Assembly (NCBI RefSeq): GCF_052113705.1
Contig: NZ_JBGQOG010000013.1
Coordinates: 65,482-129,481 of the forward strand
Direction of reading: 5' to 3'
Length of the DNA stretch: 64,000 bases
Source of the DNA: JBGQOG01 sp052113705
Lineage (GTDB): Bacteria > Pseudomonadota > Alphaproteobacteria > Rhodobacterales > Rhodobacteraceae
Part shown: in pieces, positions 36,532 through 43,733 of the stretch
Numbering within the stretch: position 1 is the stretch's first letter
Layout: the number at the start of each line of letters is the position of its first letter
Program-made: the position numbers and the translations under genes
Notes under the pieces: generated by a model
Databases searched by the model: none
What the model saw: only the letters and a program-made list of their open reading frames with translations
What the model was told of the DNA's origin: nothing

Positions 36532-37224
36532 TCACATCTGATTATGACGGCGCGCGACAAAGCTCTTGGCGGTTTCCACGGCCACCGCCGCATCGCGGCA
36601 ATAGGCATCGGCACCGATGGCCCGGCTGAACTCCTCGTTCAGCGGCGCGCCGCCCACCAGCACGATGTAGTCATCGCGGATGCCTTGGGCGACCATCGTG
36701 TCGATGACCACTTTCATATAGGGCATGGTGGTGGTCAGCAGGGCCGACATGCCAAGGATGTCGGGCTTTTCCGTCTCCAGCGCTTCCAGATATTTCTCGA
36801 CCGAATTGTTGATGCCGAGGTCGAGCACTTCAAAGCCCGCGCCCTCCATCATCATCGCCACGAGGTTCTTGCCGATGTCATGGATGTCGCCCTTGACGGT
36901 GCCGATCACCATCTTGCCCATCCGCGGCGCGCCGGTTTCCACCAACAGCGGCTTCAGAATGGCCATGCCACCCTTCATCGCATTGGCGGCCAAAAGCACT
37001 TCCGGCACAAACAGGATCCCGTCGCGGAAATCGGCGCCAACGATGGTCATCCCCGCCACAAGCGCCTTGGTCAGCACGTCATAGGGGGTCCAGCCGCGCT
37101 CGAGCAGGATGTTCACCGCCTCTTCGATCTCTTCCTTCAGACCGTCATAGAGGTCGTCATGCATCTGCAGGACCAGTTCGTCATCGCTGAGGTCGGACAG
37201 GATGATATCGTCTTCGTCGGCCAT
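36532..37224 (-). CDS. Corrinoid (B12)-binding methyltransferase protein, MtbC/MetH-like
   Basis: 230 residues. Residues 10-100 form the helical cap domain (ILLERGWTPYDVLTKALVAG and VPEVLLAANAMKGGM) and residues 105-230 the Rossmann B12-binding domain, whose motif GTVKGDIHDIGKNLV contains the DxHxxG whose His replaces the lower ligand of cobalt; LGMSALLTTTMPYM and VLVGGAPLNEEF follow. It is the same size as MtbC/MtaC proteins and as the middle module of MetH. Start MADEDDIILSDLSD at 37224. Located 237 bases downstream of the homocysteine methyltransferase gene, it probably carries the methyl group to that enzyme. Confidence 0.93.
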   Translation of the reverse strand: MADEDDIILSDLSDDELVLQMHDDLYDGLKEEIEEAVNILLERGWTPYDVLTKALVAGMTIVGADFRDGILFVPEVLLAANAMKGGMAILKPLLVETGAPRMGKMVIGTVKGDIHDIGKNLVAMMMEGAGFEVLDLGINNSVEKYLEALETEKPDILGMSALLTTTMPYMKVVIDTMVAQGIRDDYIVLVGGAPLNEEFSRAIGADAYCRDAAVAVETAKSFVARRHNQM

Positions 37225-37394
37225 GGCTCTCTCCCTGACGTTGTCTGTAGAATTTAATGCGATCAAAAACGCCGCGTCACTTGGCAAATTGCGACATGGC
37301 ACAGAGGGGAACCGACCTGCCCGCCGCAGCCTCTCCAAAAGCTGCCCCGGGATGACACCGCAACCGGGCCCGGTGTCCGTCCAACCCCTCAGGC

Positions 37395-37440
37395 TTGCTT
37401 CGTTCAAAATATCCCCGCCGGAGGCTTCCCCGGCCGGGAT
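37395..37440. repeat. Dispersed intergenic element, inverted copy
   Basis: GCTTGCTTCGTTCAAAATAT then CCCCGCCGGAGGCTTCCCCG, the reverse orientation of the core seen near 16050 and 26550, and almost identical to the second copy near 16130-16160. It separates the homocysteine methyltransferase gene from the corrinoid-protein gene. Confidence 0.75.
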
Positions 37441-37461
37441 TCCGCGCGCCGGGCCGGGGTC

Positions 37462-38475
37462 TTACCCCCGCCGCCGCCCGCGCCGTTCGCGCCCCGGGCC
37501 CGTGTCTTCGCCGGTGCCGTCCGTGGCCGAGGAAAACCCGCCGAGCTTTTCCGAGATCAGCTCCAGCGTCGGGCGCGGCCCGCGCGGGGTGTTTTCCAGC
37601 GCCGCCCGCATCGCCTTCAGATGTTCGGGCATGGTGCCACAGCAGCCACCGATGATCGTCGCACCCGCGTCGCGCGCCAGCACCGCATATTCCCCCATCA
37701 GTTCCGGCGTGCCGTCGTAATGGATATGCCCGTCGTGGTATTTCGGGATGCCCGCATTGCCCTTGGCGATCAGCGGCCGCTCGGTGCCCGCCGCGACAAA
37801 GCCACAAAGCGTGCGCATCAGATCACTCGCCCCCACGCCGCAATTGGCGCCAAAGGCCAAAGGCGGGTTCGGCAGCTTCTCGACCATCGCCGCCATCTGC
37901 GCCGAGGTGACGCCCATCATCGTGCGCCCCGCGGTGTCAAAGCTCATCGTGCCGCACCAGTCCATGCCCGCCAGCGCCGCCGCTTCGGCCGCGGCCTTGT
38001 ATTCCTCGGGGGCCGAGATCGTCTCGACCCAGAGCACATCGGCGCCGCCCGCCTTCAGCCCCTCGGCCTGTTCATGGAACATCTCGACGGCCAGAGCATG
38101 GGTCAGACTGCCCATCGGCTCAAAAATATCCCCCGTCGGCCCGACCGAGCCCGCCACGATCACCGGACGCCCGGCGGCATCGGCGATCTCGCGGCCCAAA
38201 GCGGCGGCGACGCGGTTCAGCTCGTGCACCTGGTTCTGCGCATTGTGCAGCTTCAGGCGGCTGGCGTTGCCGCCAAAGGAATTGGTCAGGAAGATGTCCG
38301 ACCCCGCATTTACCGCATTGCGGTAGAGGGCGCGGATGTTGTCCGGCTGCTCAAGGTTCCACATCTCCGGCGCATCGCCGGAAGAGAGGCCCATGTTGAA
38401 CAGGTTGGTGCCGGTGGCGCCATCGGCCAGAAGCCAGTCGCGGGTGGTCAGCAGACGGGAGAGCGCATTGGTCAT
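37462..38475 (-). CDS. bmt: Homocysteine S-methyltransferase family protein (betaine--homocysteine methyltransferase-like)
   Basis: 337 residues, a single zinc-dependent homocysteine methyltransferase barrel. Zn ligands are the Cys of FGANCGVGASDL and the Cys pair of TIIGGCCGTMPEH; the N-terminus has LLADGATGTNLFNMGL and FLTNSFGGNASRL, all conserved. Rhodobacteraceae genomes usually label this gene bmt (betaine as donor). Because it is alone without the pterin, corrinoid and activation modules of MetH, and a free corrinoid protein is encoded next door, use of methyl-cobalamin as donor is at least as likely. The last 25 residues are Arg/Gly-rich. Ribosome site GAAAGG precedes ATG at 38475. Confidence 0.9.
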   Translation of the reverse strand: MTNALSRLLTTRDWLLADGATGTNLFNMGLSSGDAPEMWNLEQPDNIRALYRNAVNAGSDIFLTNSFGGNASRLKLHNAQNQVHELNRVAAALGREIADAAGRPVIVAGSVGPTGDIFEPMGSLTHALAVEMFHEQAEGLKAGGADVLWVETISAPEEYKAAAEAAALAGMDWCGTMSFDTAGRTMMGVTSAQMAAMVEKLPNPPLAFGANCGVGASDLMRTLCGFVAAGTERPLIAKGNAGIPKYHDGHIHYDGTPELMGEYAVLARDAGATIIGGCCGTMPEHLKAMRAALENTPRGPRPTLELISEKLGGFSSATDGTGEDTGPGRERRGRRRG

Positions 38476-38952
38476 CGGCGGCCTTTCTCGGTGGTCGGTC
38501 CTGCGTCAGCGCCGGACCTGTCTCAGCGGTGGGTCGGTCTTGGTGGTGGGTCAGTCTTGGTGGTGCGTCGGTCTTGGTGTTGGATCTGGCACGGCGTTGG
38601 GTCTGGCGGCAAGGCCGGAGCGGTGGGTTTCCCTGATCTGCCATGCGGCGCGGGACTTGGCAAATTTTTCCTCTCCGCCAAAGGGGCTGCCCGGGCGCCG
38701 CCGCCGAGAGGGGAGGTCCCGGGGGCGGTGCCGAGATGGGGCCGCCACCGCGCGGGATCAAGCCCTGCGCGCCGGTGGTTCTGTCTCCCGGCCTATGCCG
38801 GGGACCTATCCCCGGGGGCAGCCCGACGGATGCGGACCACAGGGGGAGCGTGGGACAATCCGCAGCGAGTCCCCGGGGGGCGTCAGCACGTCAGACCGGG
38901 GCAACCGCGTGTCAGGTCGCGCCCCCCCTGCGCGTCTTTGCGCGGCGGCCTG
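38476..38952. other. Intergenic region with 17-bp tandem repeats, no gene seen
   Basis: 477 bases between the start of the homocysteine methyltransferase gene and the stop of mprF, both minus strand. It contains a 17-bp tandem array near the methyltransferase start and otherwise GC-rich sequence whose open frames show no family pattern. I compared it by eye with SAM-II, SAH and SAM/SAH riboswitch patterns and found no match. Confidence 0.5.
38535..38602. repeat. 17-bp tandem repeat, four copies
   Basis: Units CGGTCTTGGTGGTGGGT, CAGTCTTGGTGGTGCGT, CGGTCTTGGTGTTGGAT and the degenerate CTGGCACGGCGTTGGGT follow each other without gaps, 60 bases upstream of the methyltransferase start codon (on the minus strand), i.e. 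in its probable leader or promoter. Confidence 0.75.
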
Positions 38953-40980
38953 TCAGCGGCCGGTCTGGCCGGGCAGGGGGGCGGGGCGCCGGATGGTACG
39001 CGCGATGTCGGCGGCGGCCAGCAGCAAGGTCACCGTGTTTGGCGCGGCGATGTAGCGGCGCTCCCAGCGGGGGGCGAAGCTGGCCTTGAACTGCGCGAGA
39101 CCTGCGGCACCCGGTACGCCCTCGGCGCGGCGCCAGATGGCAGCGGCGGGGCCCGTGGTGCAGCTGCCGGTGGGCGGCAGCGCGGCGAGTGACAGACGTG
39201 GGCAGCCTTCGCGCCGGGCCTGGTCCACCGCCGCCAGGATCAGCGCCTGCATCGTGCCATCGGGGGCATCGGCGGCGGGGCGCATCAGGTCCAGCACCCA
39301 TTCCTGCGCATTGGCGTGGAAGGTGACATAGCCGACAAGCGTGCCGTTCAGATGCGCAAAGAACACCCGCTGTCCGGCGACATAGCCCGCCTCATACCGG
39401 CCCATGGAAAAGCCCCGCTCACCGCCGCGGGCCGCGACCCAGGCAGCACTCAGCGCCGCCATCTCGGCCTGCGGCAACCGGTCCGGCGCCTCGGTCACGC
39501 TGACGCCCGCCTTTTGGGCTTTGCGCAATTTACGGCGCAGACCGGCGCGCTCGGGCGTGTCGAGGCTGAAGGTGGCAAGGTCGAGAACGGCTTCGCGGGC
39601 GACGGGGGCCACAGCCCAGCCGGCGGCACGGACCTTGCTCGCCTGACGGGTGCCGATCTTGTACAGGCAGGCCACCCGCCCGCGCGCCCGCGACTCTTGC
39701 CGCAGGGCCCCGAGGAGGCGTTGCGCCGGACCTCTGGCGCCGAACGGGTCCAGAAGACCGACCAGCGCCTGCGGTGTCTCGCCGATCATCCAGCCCGCAC
39801 GCGCACCCTCAAACAGCAGCACCTGATGCTCGCCCTGGCGCAACAGGCCCAGCTCGGCGCGCGGTGCCGCCTCAACCAAAGCGGCGATTCGCGGGGTGAG
39901 CTCGGGGGCGGCGGGCACCACGAGGCGGCCCGGGGTGCTGGCGGCGGGGCGGCTGAGCGCGAGGGCCAGGCCCCCCAAAGCGGCGGGCAGCGCGAAATAG
40001 ACCATCCGCCAGGCCAGCACCGCGCCGAGCAAGGGGGCCGGATCATCGCCGGGCAGCAGGCTGACCAGCGCCAGTTCAAACGGGCCGACCCCGCCGGGGG
40101 TGCCGGAGACAAAGCCGCCCCCCAGCGCCAGCAAAAAGGCCGGGAACAAGAGGCCGAAGTCCAGATGCAGCGATTGCGGCACCAGCACCCAGAGCGCCAC
40201 GGCGGCGGCCACGGTGTCGAGCGCCGCCAACACCAGAATCCGCATCATCACCGGCAGGCTCGGCAGGCGCAGGACCAGTTTGCCAAAGCGCACACCGGGC
40301 GCGATCAGCGCCATGGCGCCAACGGCCAAAGCGGCGCCCAGACCGGCGGCGCCGATCATCGCGCCGCCCGGCAGCGCGCCGGGAAAGATCACCAGCGTCA
40401 CGGCGGTGATCACCGCCCAGCCGGCCAGAAACGAGACCGCGACGGCGGCGGTGATGCGCGTCGCCTCCACCAGTCCGAGGCTGGGCAGCATCCGCCAGCG
40501 CACCAGCGCCCCGGTGACCAGCCCGAGGCCGAGCGTCTGGCTGATGGCAATGGCGGTGGCCCCGGCGCGGCGGGTGGCGGCTTCGGGCAACCCGGTCCCA
40601 AGCGCGCGGTGCAGCACGGCATCATATTGCCCCAGGGCCCAGAAGCTGATCGCGGTGGCGGCAAGTGCGGCCAGCCATTGGTGCAGCGACACCTGATGCA
40701 GCGTGGCCATGATGTCTTCGAGGTCGAGATGGGCAATGCGGTCGCGCAGCAGCAGCGCGAAAAGGCCGAGCACCGCGATGGCGCCGATCTGACGGATCAC
40801 CGCGCGGCGCAACCCGGGCAGGCCTGCGCGCGGCGCGGGGTCCAGCGCTGCGGTGTCGAGCGGATCCGGGTCCAGCCCGTCGCGCCCGGCCAGCGCGCGG
40901 CCGATGATGCCGCGCGACCACACACGCCCCGGCCGCTCGCGGGCAATCACCCGCGCCACAAAACCCTTTTTACCCGACAT
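38953..40980 (-). CDS. mprF: MprF/LpiA-type phosphatidylglycerol aminoacyltransferase-flippase
   Basis: 675 residues. About the first 360 residues hold many membrane spans (flippase part; IGAIAVLGLFALLLRDRIA is the first), with TPGGVGPFELALVSLLPG conserved. The C-terminal 300 residues are the DUF2156 (GNAT-like) synthase domain: FEGARAGWMIGETPQALVGL, AGLRRKLRKAQKAGVSVTEA and FAHLNGTLVGYVTFHANAQE. Such proteins transfer Lys, Ala or another residue from charged tRNA to phosphatidylglycerol and flip the product, raising resistance to cationic peptides and acid. The amino acid used cannot be read. Start at 40980 (MSGKKGFVARV) has AGGGG eight bases upstream; a longer frame to 41097 is unsupported. 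Confidence 0.9.
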   Translation of the reverse strand: MSGKKGFVARVIARERPGRVWSRGIIGRALAGRDGLDPDPLDTAALDPAPRAGLPGLRRAVIRQIGAIAVLGLFALLLRDRIAHLDLEDIMATLHQVSLHQWLAALAATAISFWALGQYDAVLHRALGTGLPEAATRRAGATAIAISQTLGLGLVTGALVRWRMLPSLGLVEATRITAAVAVSFLAGWAVITAVTLVIFPGALPGGAMIGAAGLGAALAVGAMALIAPGVRFGKLVLRLPSLPVMMRILVLAALDTVAAAVALWVLVPQSLHLDFGLLFPAFLLALGGGFVSGTPGGVGPFELALVSLLPGDDPAPLLGAVLAWRMVYFALPAALGGLALALSRPAASTPGRLVVPAAPELTPRIAALVEAAPRAELGLLRQGEHQVLLFEGARAGWMIGETPQALVGLLDPFGARGPAQRLLGALRQESRARGRVACLYKIGTRQASKVRAAGWAVAPVAREAVLDLATFSLDTPERAGLRRKLRKAQKAGVSVTEAPDRLPQAEMAALSAAWVAARGGERGFSMGRYEAGYVAGQRVFFAHLNGTLVGYVTFHANAQEWVLDLMRPAADAPDGTMQALILAAVDQARREGCPRLSLAALPPTGSCTTGPAAAIWRRAEGVPGAAGLAQFKASFAPRWERRYIAAPNTVTLLLAAADIARTIRRPAPLPGQTGR

Positions 40981-41320
40981 CGTACAACCCCTGCACCCGG
41001 CCAGACTGTGTCCGGCCACACCCCAATCCGCGAAGGCCACCCCGCCTTCCTCTTCCTGAGTACGGCTCTTGGGTTCATGTGCCGTTAACAGCGGCAAAAA
41101 AACCTGTCTCCGCTCCCGGCGCAGAGGCTGCGCCCGGCAGATTTTCCCCGAAGGTCGAGGCGGGGACAGCGGATGGGGGGAGAGAGCAGGGGCGAGGGGA
41201 AAATTGCCCCGGCACCGGGGAGCACTGTCGGATCTGCGCCTTGCCCCGGGGGGGCGAAGGCTATCCGTGGTGCGTGAATGGCGGGCCGTGAAGCGCGGCC
41301 GCAGGGCCCGCCGGAAGCGC
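40981..41320. other. Intergenic region, no gene seen
   Basis: 340 bases between the start of mprF and the stop of the zeta-subunit gene. GC-rich; it includes an inverted repeat GGCGGGCC (41280-41287) / GGCCCGCC (41305-41312) without a T-run close after the zeta-subunit stop, which may help end that transcript. No coding pattern. Confidence 0.45.
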
Positions 41321-41635
41321 TCAGGCTTCGTTCATCAGTTGGGCTTTGGCGGCGGCGGCGCATTCCGCATATTTCGCGCTGAGTCGCGCGCTGTCCGTCA
41401 ATGTCCCCAGATCGGCCGCCAGCTTGCGCAGCACATCGTCATGGCCAGCCTCTTCGAAATCGGCGGCGATCACCTCTTTGGCATAGGCCTCGGCCTCGGC
41501 GCCGGTCTTGCCCAGCAGGTCGGCCGCCCAGAGGCCGATGAGTTTGTTGCACCGGGCTTCGGCGCGAAATTTCATCTCGGCATCATGGGCATACTTGTTC
41601 TCAAAGGCGCGTTCGCGATCGTCGAAAGTGGTCAT
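41321..41635 (-). CDS. DUF1476 protein, F1-ATPase inhibitor zeta subunit
   Basis: 104 residues, four predicted helices, no membrane span. The sequence begins MTTFDDRERAFENKYAHDAE and continues KFRAEARCNKLIGLWAADLL, the strongly conserved DUF1476 pattern. In Paracoccus denitrificans the homologue is the zeta subunit that binds F1 and blocks ATP hydrolysis. Alphaproteobacteria-specific family, encoded away from the atp operon as here. Divergent from purC. Confidence 0.94.
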   Translation of the reverse strand: MTTFDDRERAFENKYAHDAEMKFRAEARCNKLIGLWAADLLGKTGAEAEAYAKEVIAADFEEAGHDDVLRKLAADLGTLTDSARLSAKYAECAAAAKAQLMNEA

Positions 41636-41896
41636 TTAAGGCCCCTCCAGGCTGTGTCGATGCCCTATCATATGTCTGCGGCCCCCCCATGGTGCAAGAC
41701 CGCGGTGGCGCTTGTGCGGATTTCGCGGCCGGTACCAGGCCCAAAACCGGCCAAACGGGGGTGTTTGCGCGTTGCAAGGCCGGAAAATCCGCTTTGCCTT
41801 GCGGCAAGCCGCGCCTTGCCCTATAGCGGCGAAAAGGGCGCATAGCCCAGTCACGCGGCCCCGCAGAGGGGGACGCGGCAGCGATACGGAGCACCC

Positions 41897-42658
41897 ATGG
41901 CACCTCGGCGCAAGAAGATCTACGAAGGCAAAGCAAAAATCCTGTATGAAGGCCCGGAGCCGGGAACCCTTGTGCAGTATTTCAAGGACGATGCGACCGC
42001 CTTCAACGCCCAGAAAAAGGACGTGATCGAGGGCAAGGGCGTGCTGAACAACCGCCTGTCCGAGTTCTTCATGACCGGGTTGAACAACATCGGCGTGCCG
42101 ACGCATTTCATCCGCCGCATCAACATGCGCGAGCAGCTGATCCGTCAGGTCGAGATTGTGCCGCTGGAAGTCATCGTGCGGAACTTTGCAGCGGGCTCGA
42201 TGTCGAAACGTCTGGGCATGGAAGAGGGCACCGCCCTGCCGCGCCCGATCGTCGAATACAGCTATAAAAACGACGCTTTGGGCGATCCGCTGGTGCCGGA
42301 AGAATATATCGTCGCCTTTGGCTGGGCCAACCAGCAGGATCTCGATGACATCGTGGCGCTGGCGCTGCGGGTCAATGATTTCCTCGCGGGCGTGTTCTAC
42401 GGCGTCGGCATCAAGCTGATCGACTTCAAGATCGAGATCGGCCGCGTCTGGGAAGGCGATTACATGCGCCTGATCGTGGCGGATGAAATCTCGCCCGACA
42501 GCTGCCGCCTGTGGGATGTGAAGACCGGACAAAAGCTGGACAAGGACGTGTTCCGCCGCGATCTCGGCTCGCTGACCGATGCCTATACCGAAGTGGCGCG
42601 CCGTCTGGGCGTGCTGCCCGCCAATGCCACCAACATCAAGCCGACGCTGATCAACTGA
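41897..42658 (+). CDS. purC: Phosphoribosylaminoimidazole-succinocarboxamide synthase (SAICAR synthetase)
   Basis: 253 residues, the normal length. Joins CAIR and aspartate with ATP in de novo purine synthesis. Family segments: KIYEGKAKILYEG at the N-terminus (ATP-binding), QVEIVPLEVIVRNFAAGS, and LIDFKIEIGRVW with ADEISPDSCRLWD (metal and phosphate binding). It is followed at 14 bases by purS and then purQ, so the three form one unit. CGGAG before ATG serves as ribosome site. Confidence 0.97.
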   Translation: MAPRRKKIYEGKAKILYEGPEPGTLVQYFKDDATAFNAQKKDVIEGKGVLNNRLSEFFMTGLNNIGVPTHFIRRINMREQLIRQVEIVPLEVIVRNFAAGSMSKRLGMEEGTALPRPIVEYSYKNDALGDPLVPEEYIVAFGWANQQDLDDIVALALRVNDFLAGVFYGVGIKLIDFKIEIGRVWEGDYMRLIVADEISPDSCRLWDVKTGQKLDKDVFRRDLGSLTDAYTEVARRLGVLPANATNIKPTLIN

Positions 42659-42672
42659 AAGGCCCCGAAGCA

Positions 42673-42912
42673 ATGAAAGCACGTGTTCATGTCATGCTGA
42701 AGGATGGCGTTCTGGACCCGCAGGGCGAGGCCGTGCGCCACGCGCTGGGAACTTTGGGTTTCGCCGGGGTCGAGGGTGTCCGTCAGGGCAAGGTGATCGA
42801 GTTGGATCTGGCCGCGACCGACAAGGCAGCGGCCGAGACCGAGGTGAAGGCGATGTGCGAGAAACTCCTCGCCAACACCGTCATCGAAAAATACACGATC
42901 GAGATCGCCTGA
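42673..42912 (+). CDS. purS: Phosphoribosylformylglycinamidine synthase subunit PurS
   Basis: 79 residues, full length for PurS. Starts MKARVHVMLKDGVLDPQGEA with VRHALGTLGFAGVEGVRQGK and ends KLLANTVIEKYTIEIA, all typical. PurS forms a dimer that joins small PurL and PurQ in the FGAM synthase of organisms with split PurL. The ATG at 42673 gives the conserved N-terminus; a longer overlapping frame inside purC is rejected. Confidence 0.96.
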   Translation: MKARVHVMLKDGVLDPQGEAVRHALGTLGFAGVEGVRQGKVIELDLAATDKAAAETEVKAMCEKLLANTVIEKYTIEIA

Positions 42913-42931
42913 GCGATCCTCTGAGCAAATG

Positions 42932-42963
42932 GCGGGGCCCGGGGTTTGCCGGGCTCCGCTTTT
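42932..42963 (+). terminator. Intra-operon hairpin between purS and purQ
   Basis: Eleven-base stem GCGGGGCCCGG (42932-42942) / CCGGGCTCCGC (42949-42959) with one G-U pair and a 6-base loop, followed by TTTT. It begins 19 bases after the purS stop. It has the form of a Rho-independent terminator but lies inside the pur unit, so partial termination or mRNA 3'-end stabilisation is likely. Confidence 0.7.
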
Positions 42964-43019
42964 GTCGGATCTGCTGCGGATCCGCCTGTTTTCAGCCTTC
43001 AGAACCAGAGGTTTCGCCG

Positions 43020-43688
43020 ATGAAAGCCGCCGTCATCACTTTCCCCGGGTCCAACTGCGACCGTGATCTTGCCCTGGGCTTTGAGAAGGCGGGGGCCGAG
43101 GTCATCCGCGTCTGGCACAAGGACACCGAGCTGCCCGCAGGCATCGACATTGTCGGCGTGCCGGGCGGCTTTTCCTATGGCGACTATCTGCGCTGCGGCG
43201 CGATTGCGGCGCAATCGCCGGTGGGCCGTGCCATTGCCGATTTCGCCGGCAAGGGCGGCTATGTCATCGGCATCTGCAACGGCTTTCAGATCCTGACCGA
43301 AATGGGCCTGCTGCCGGGCGCGCTGATGCGCAATGCCGGGCTGAAATACATCTGCAAGCCGGTGACACTCCGCGTCGCCACCGCCGACAGCGCCTTTACC
43401 GCAGGCTATGCCAAGGGCGATGAAGTGACCTTCCCGATCGCGCATCACGATGGCAATTATACCATTGATGCCGAGGGTTTGGCGGCACTTGAGGCCGAAG
43501 ACCGCGTGGCCTTCCGCTATGCGCAAAACCCCAATGGCTCGATGGCCGACATCGCCGGGGTGCTCTCGGGCAACCGCCGGGTGCTCGGTATGATGCCGCA
43601 TCCTGAGCGGGCGATGGAAAACGCGCTGGGCGGCACCGACGGATCGGCGCTCTTCCGCGCGTTGACCGGGATGATGGCGCAAGCGTGA
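43020..43688 (+). CDS. purQ: Phosphoribosylformylglycinamidine synthase subunit PurQ (glutaminase)
   Basis: 222 residues. The glutamine amidotransferase half of FGAM synthase, supplying ammonia to PurL. The N-terminus is AAVITFPGSNCDRDLALGF; GVPGGFSYGDYLRCGAIAA contains the oxyanion loop; the nucleophile Cys is in IGICNGFQILTEMGLLPGA; the His-Glu pair is in MMPHPERAMENAL. It follows purS by 107 bases that contain a hairpin. purL is not in the window. Confidence 0.97.
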   Translation: MKAAVITFPGSNCDRDLALGFEKAGAEVIRVWHKDTELPAGIDIVGVPGGFSYGDYLRCGAIAAQSPVGRAIADFAGKGGYVIGICNGFQILTEMGLLPGALMRNAGLKYICKPVTLRVATADSAFTAGYAKGDEVTFPIAHHDGNYTIDAEGLAALEAEDRVAFRYAQNPNGSMADIAGVLSGNRRVLGMMPHPERAMENALGGTDGSALFRALTGMMAQA

Positions 43689-43733
43689 TCACACGCGCTT
43701 GAGACAGGGCGCGCGCGGGGCTAGACTGCGCGC

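Noticed and set aside
38476..38760. SAM-II, SAH or SAM/SAH riboswitch upstream of the homocysteine methyltransferase gene
   Set aside because: Conserved loops and pairing of these riboswitches could not be found by eye; the region is occupied by a 17-bp tandem repeat.
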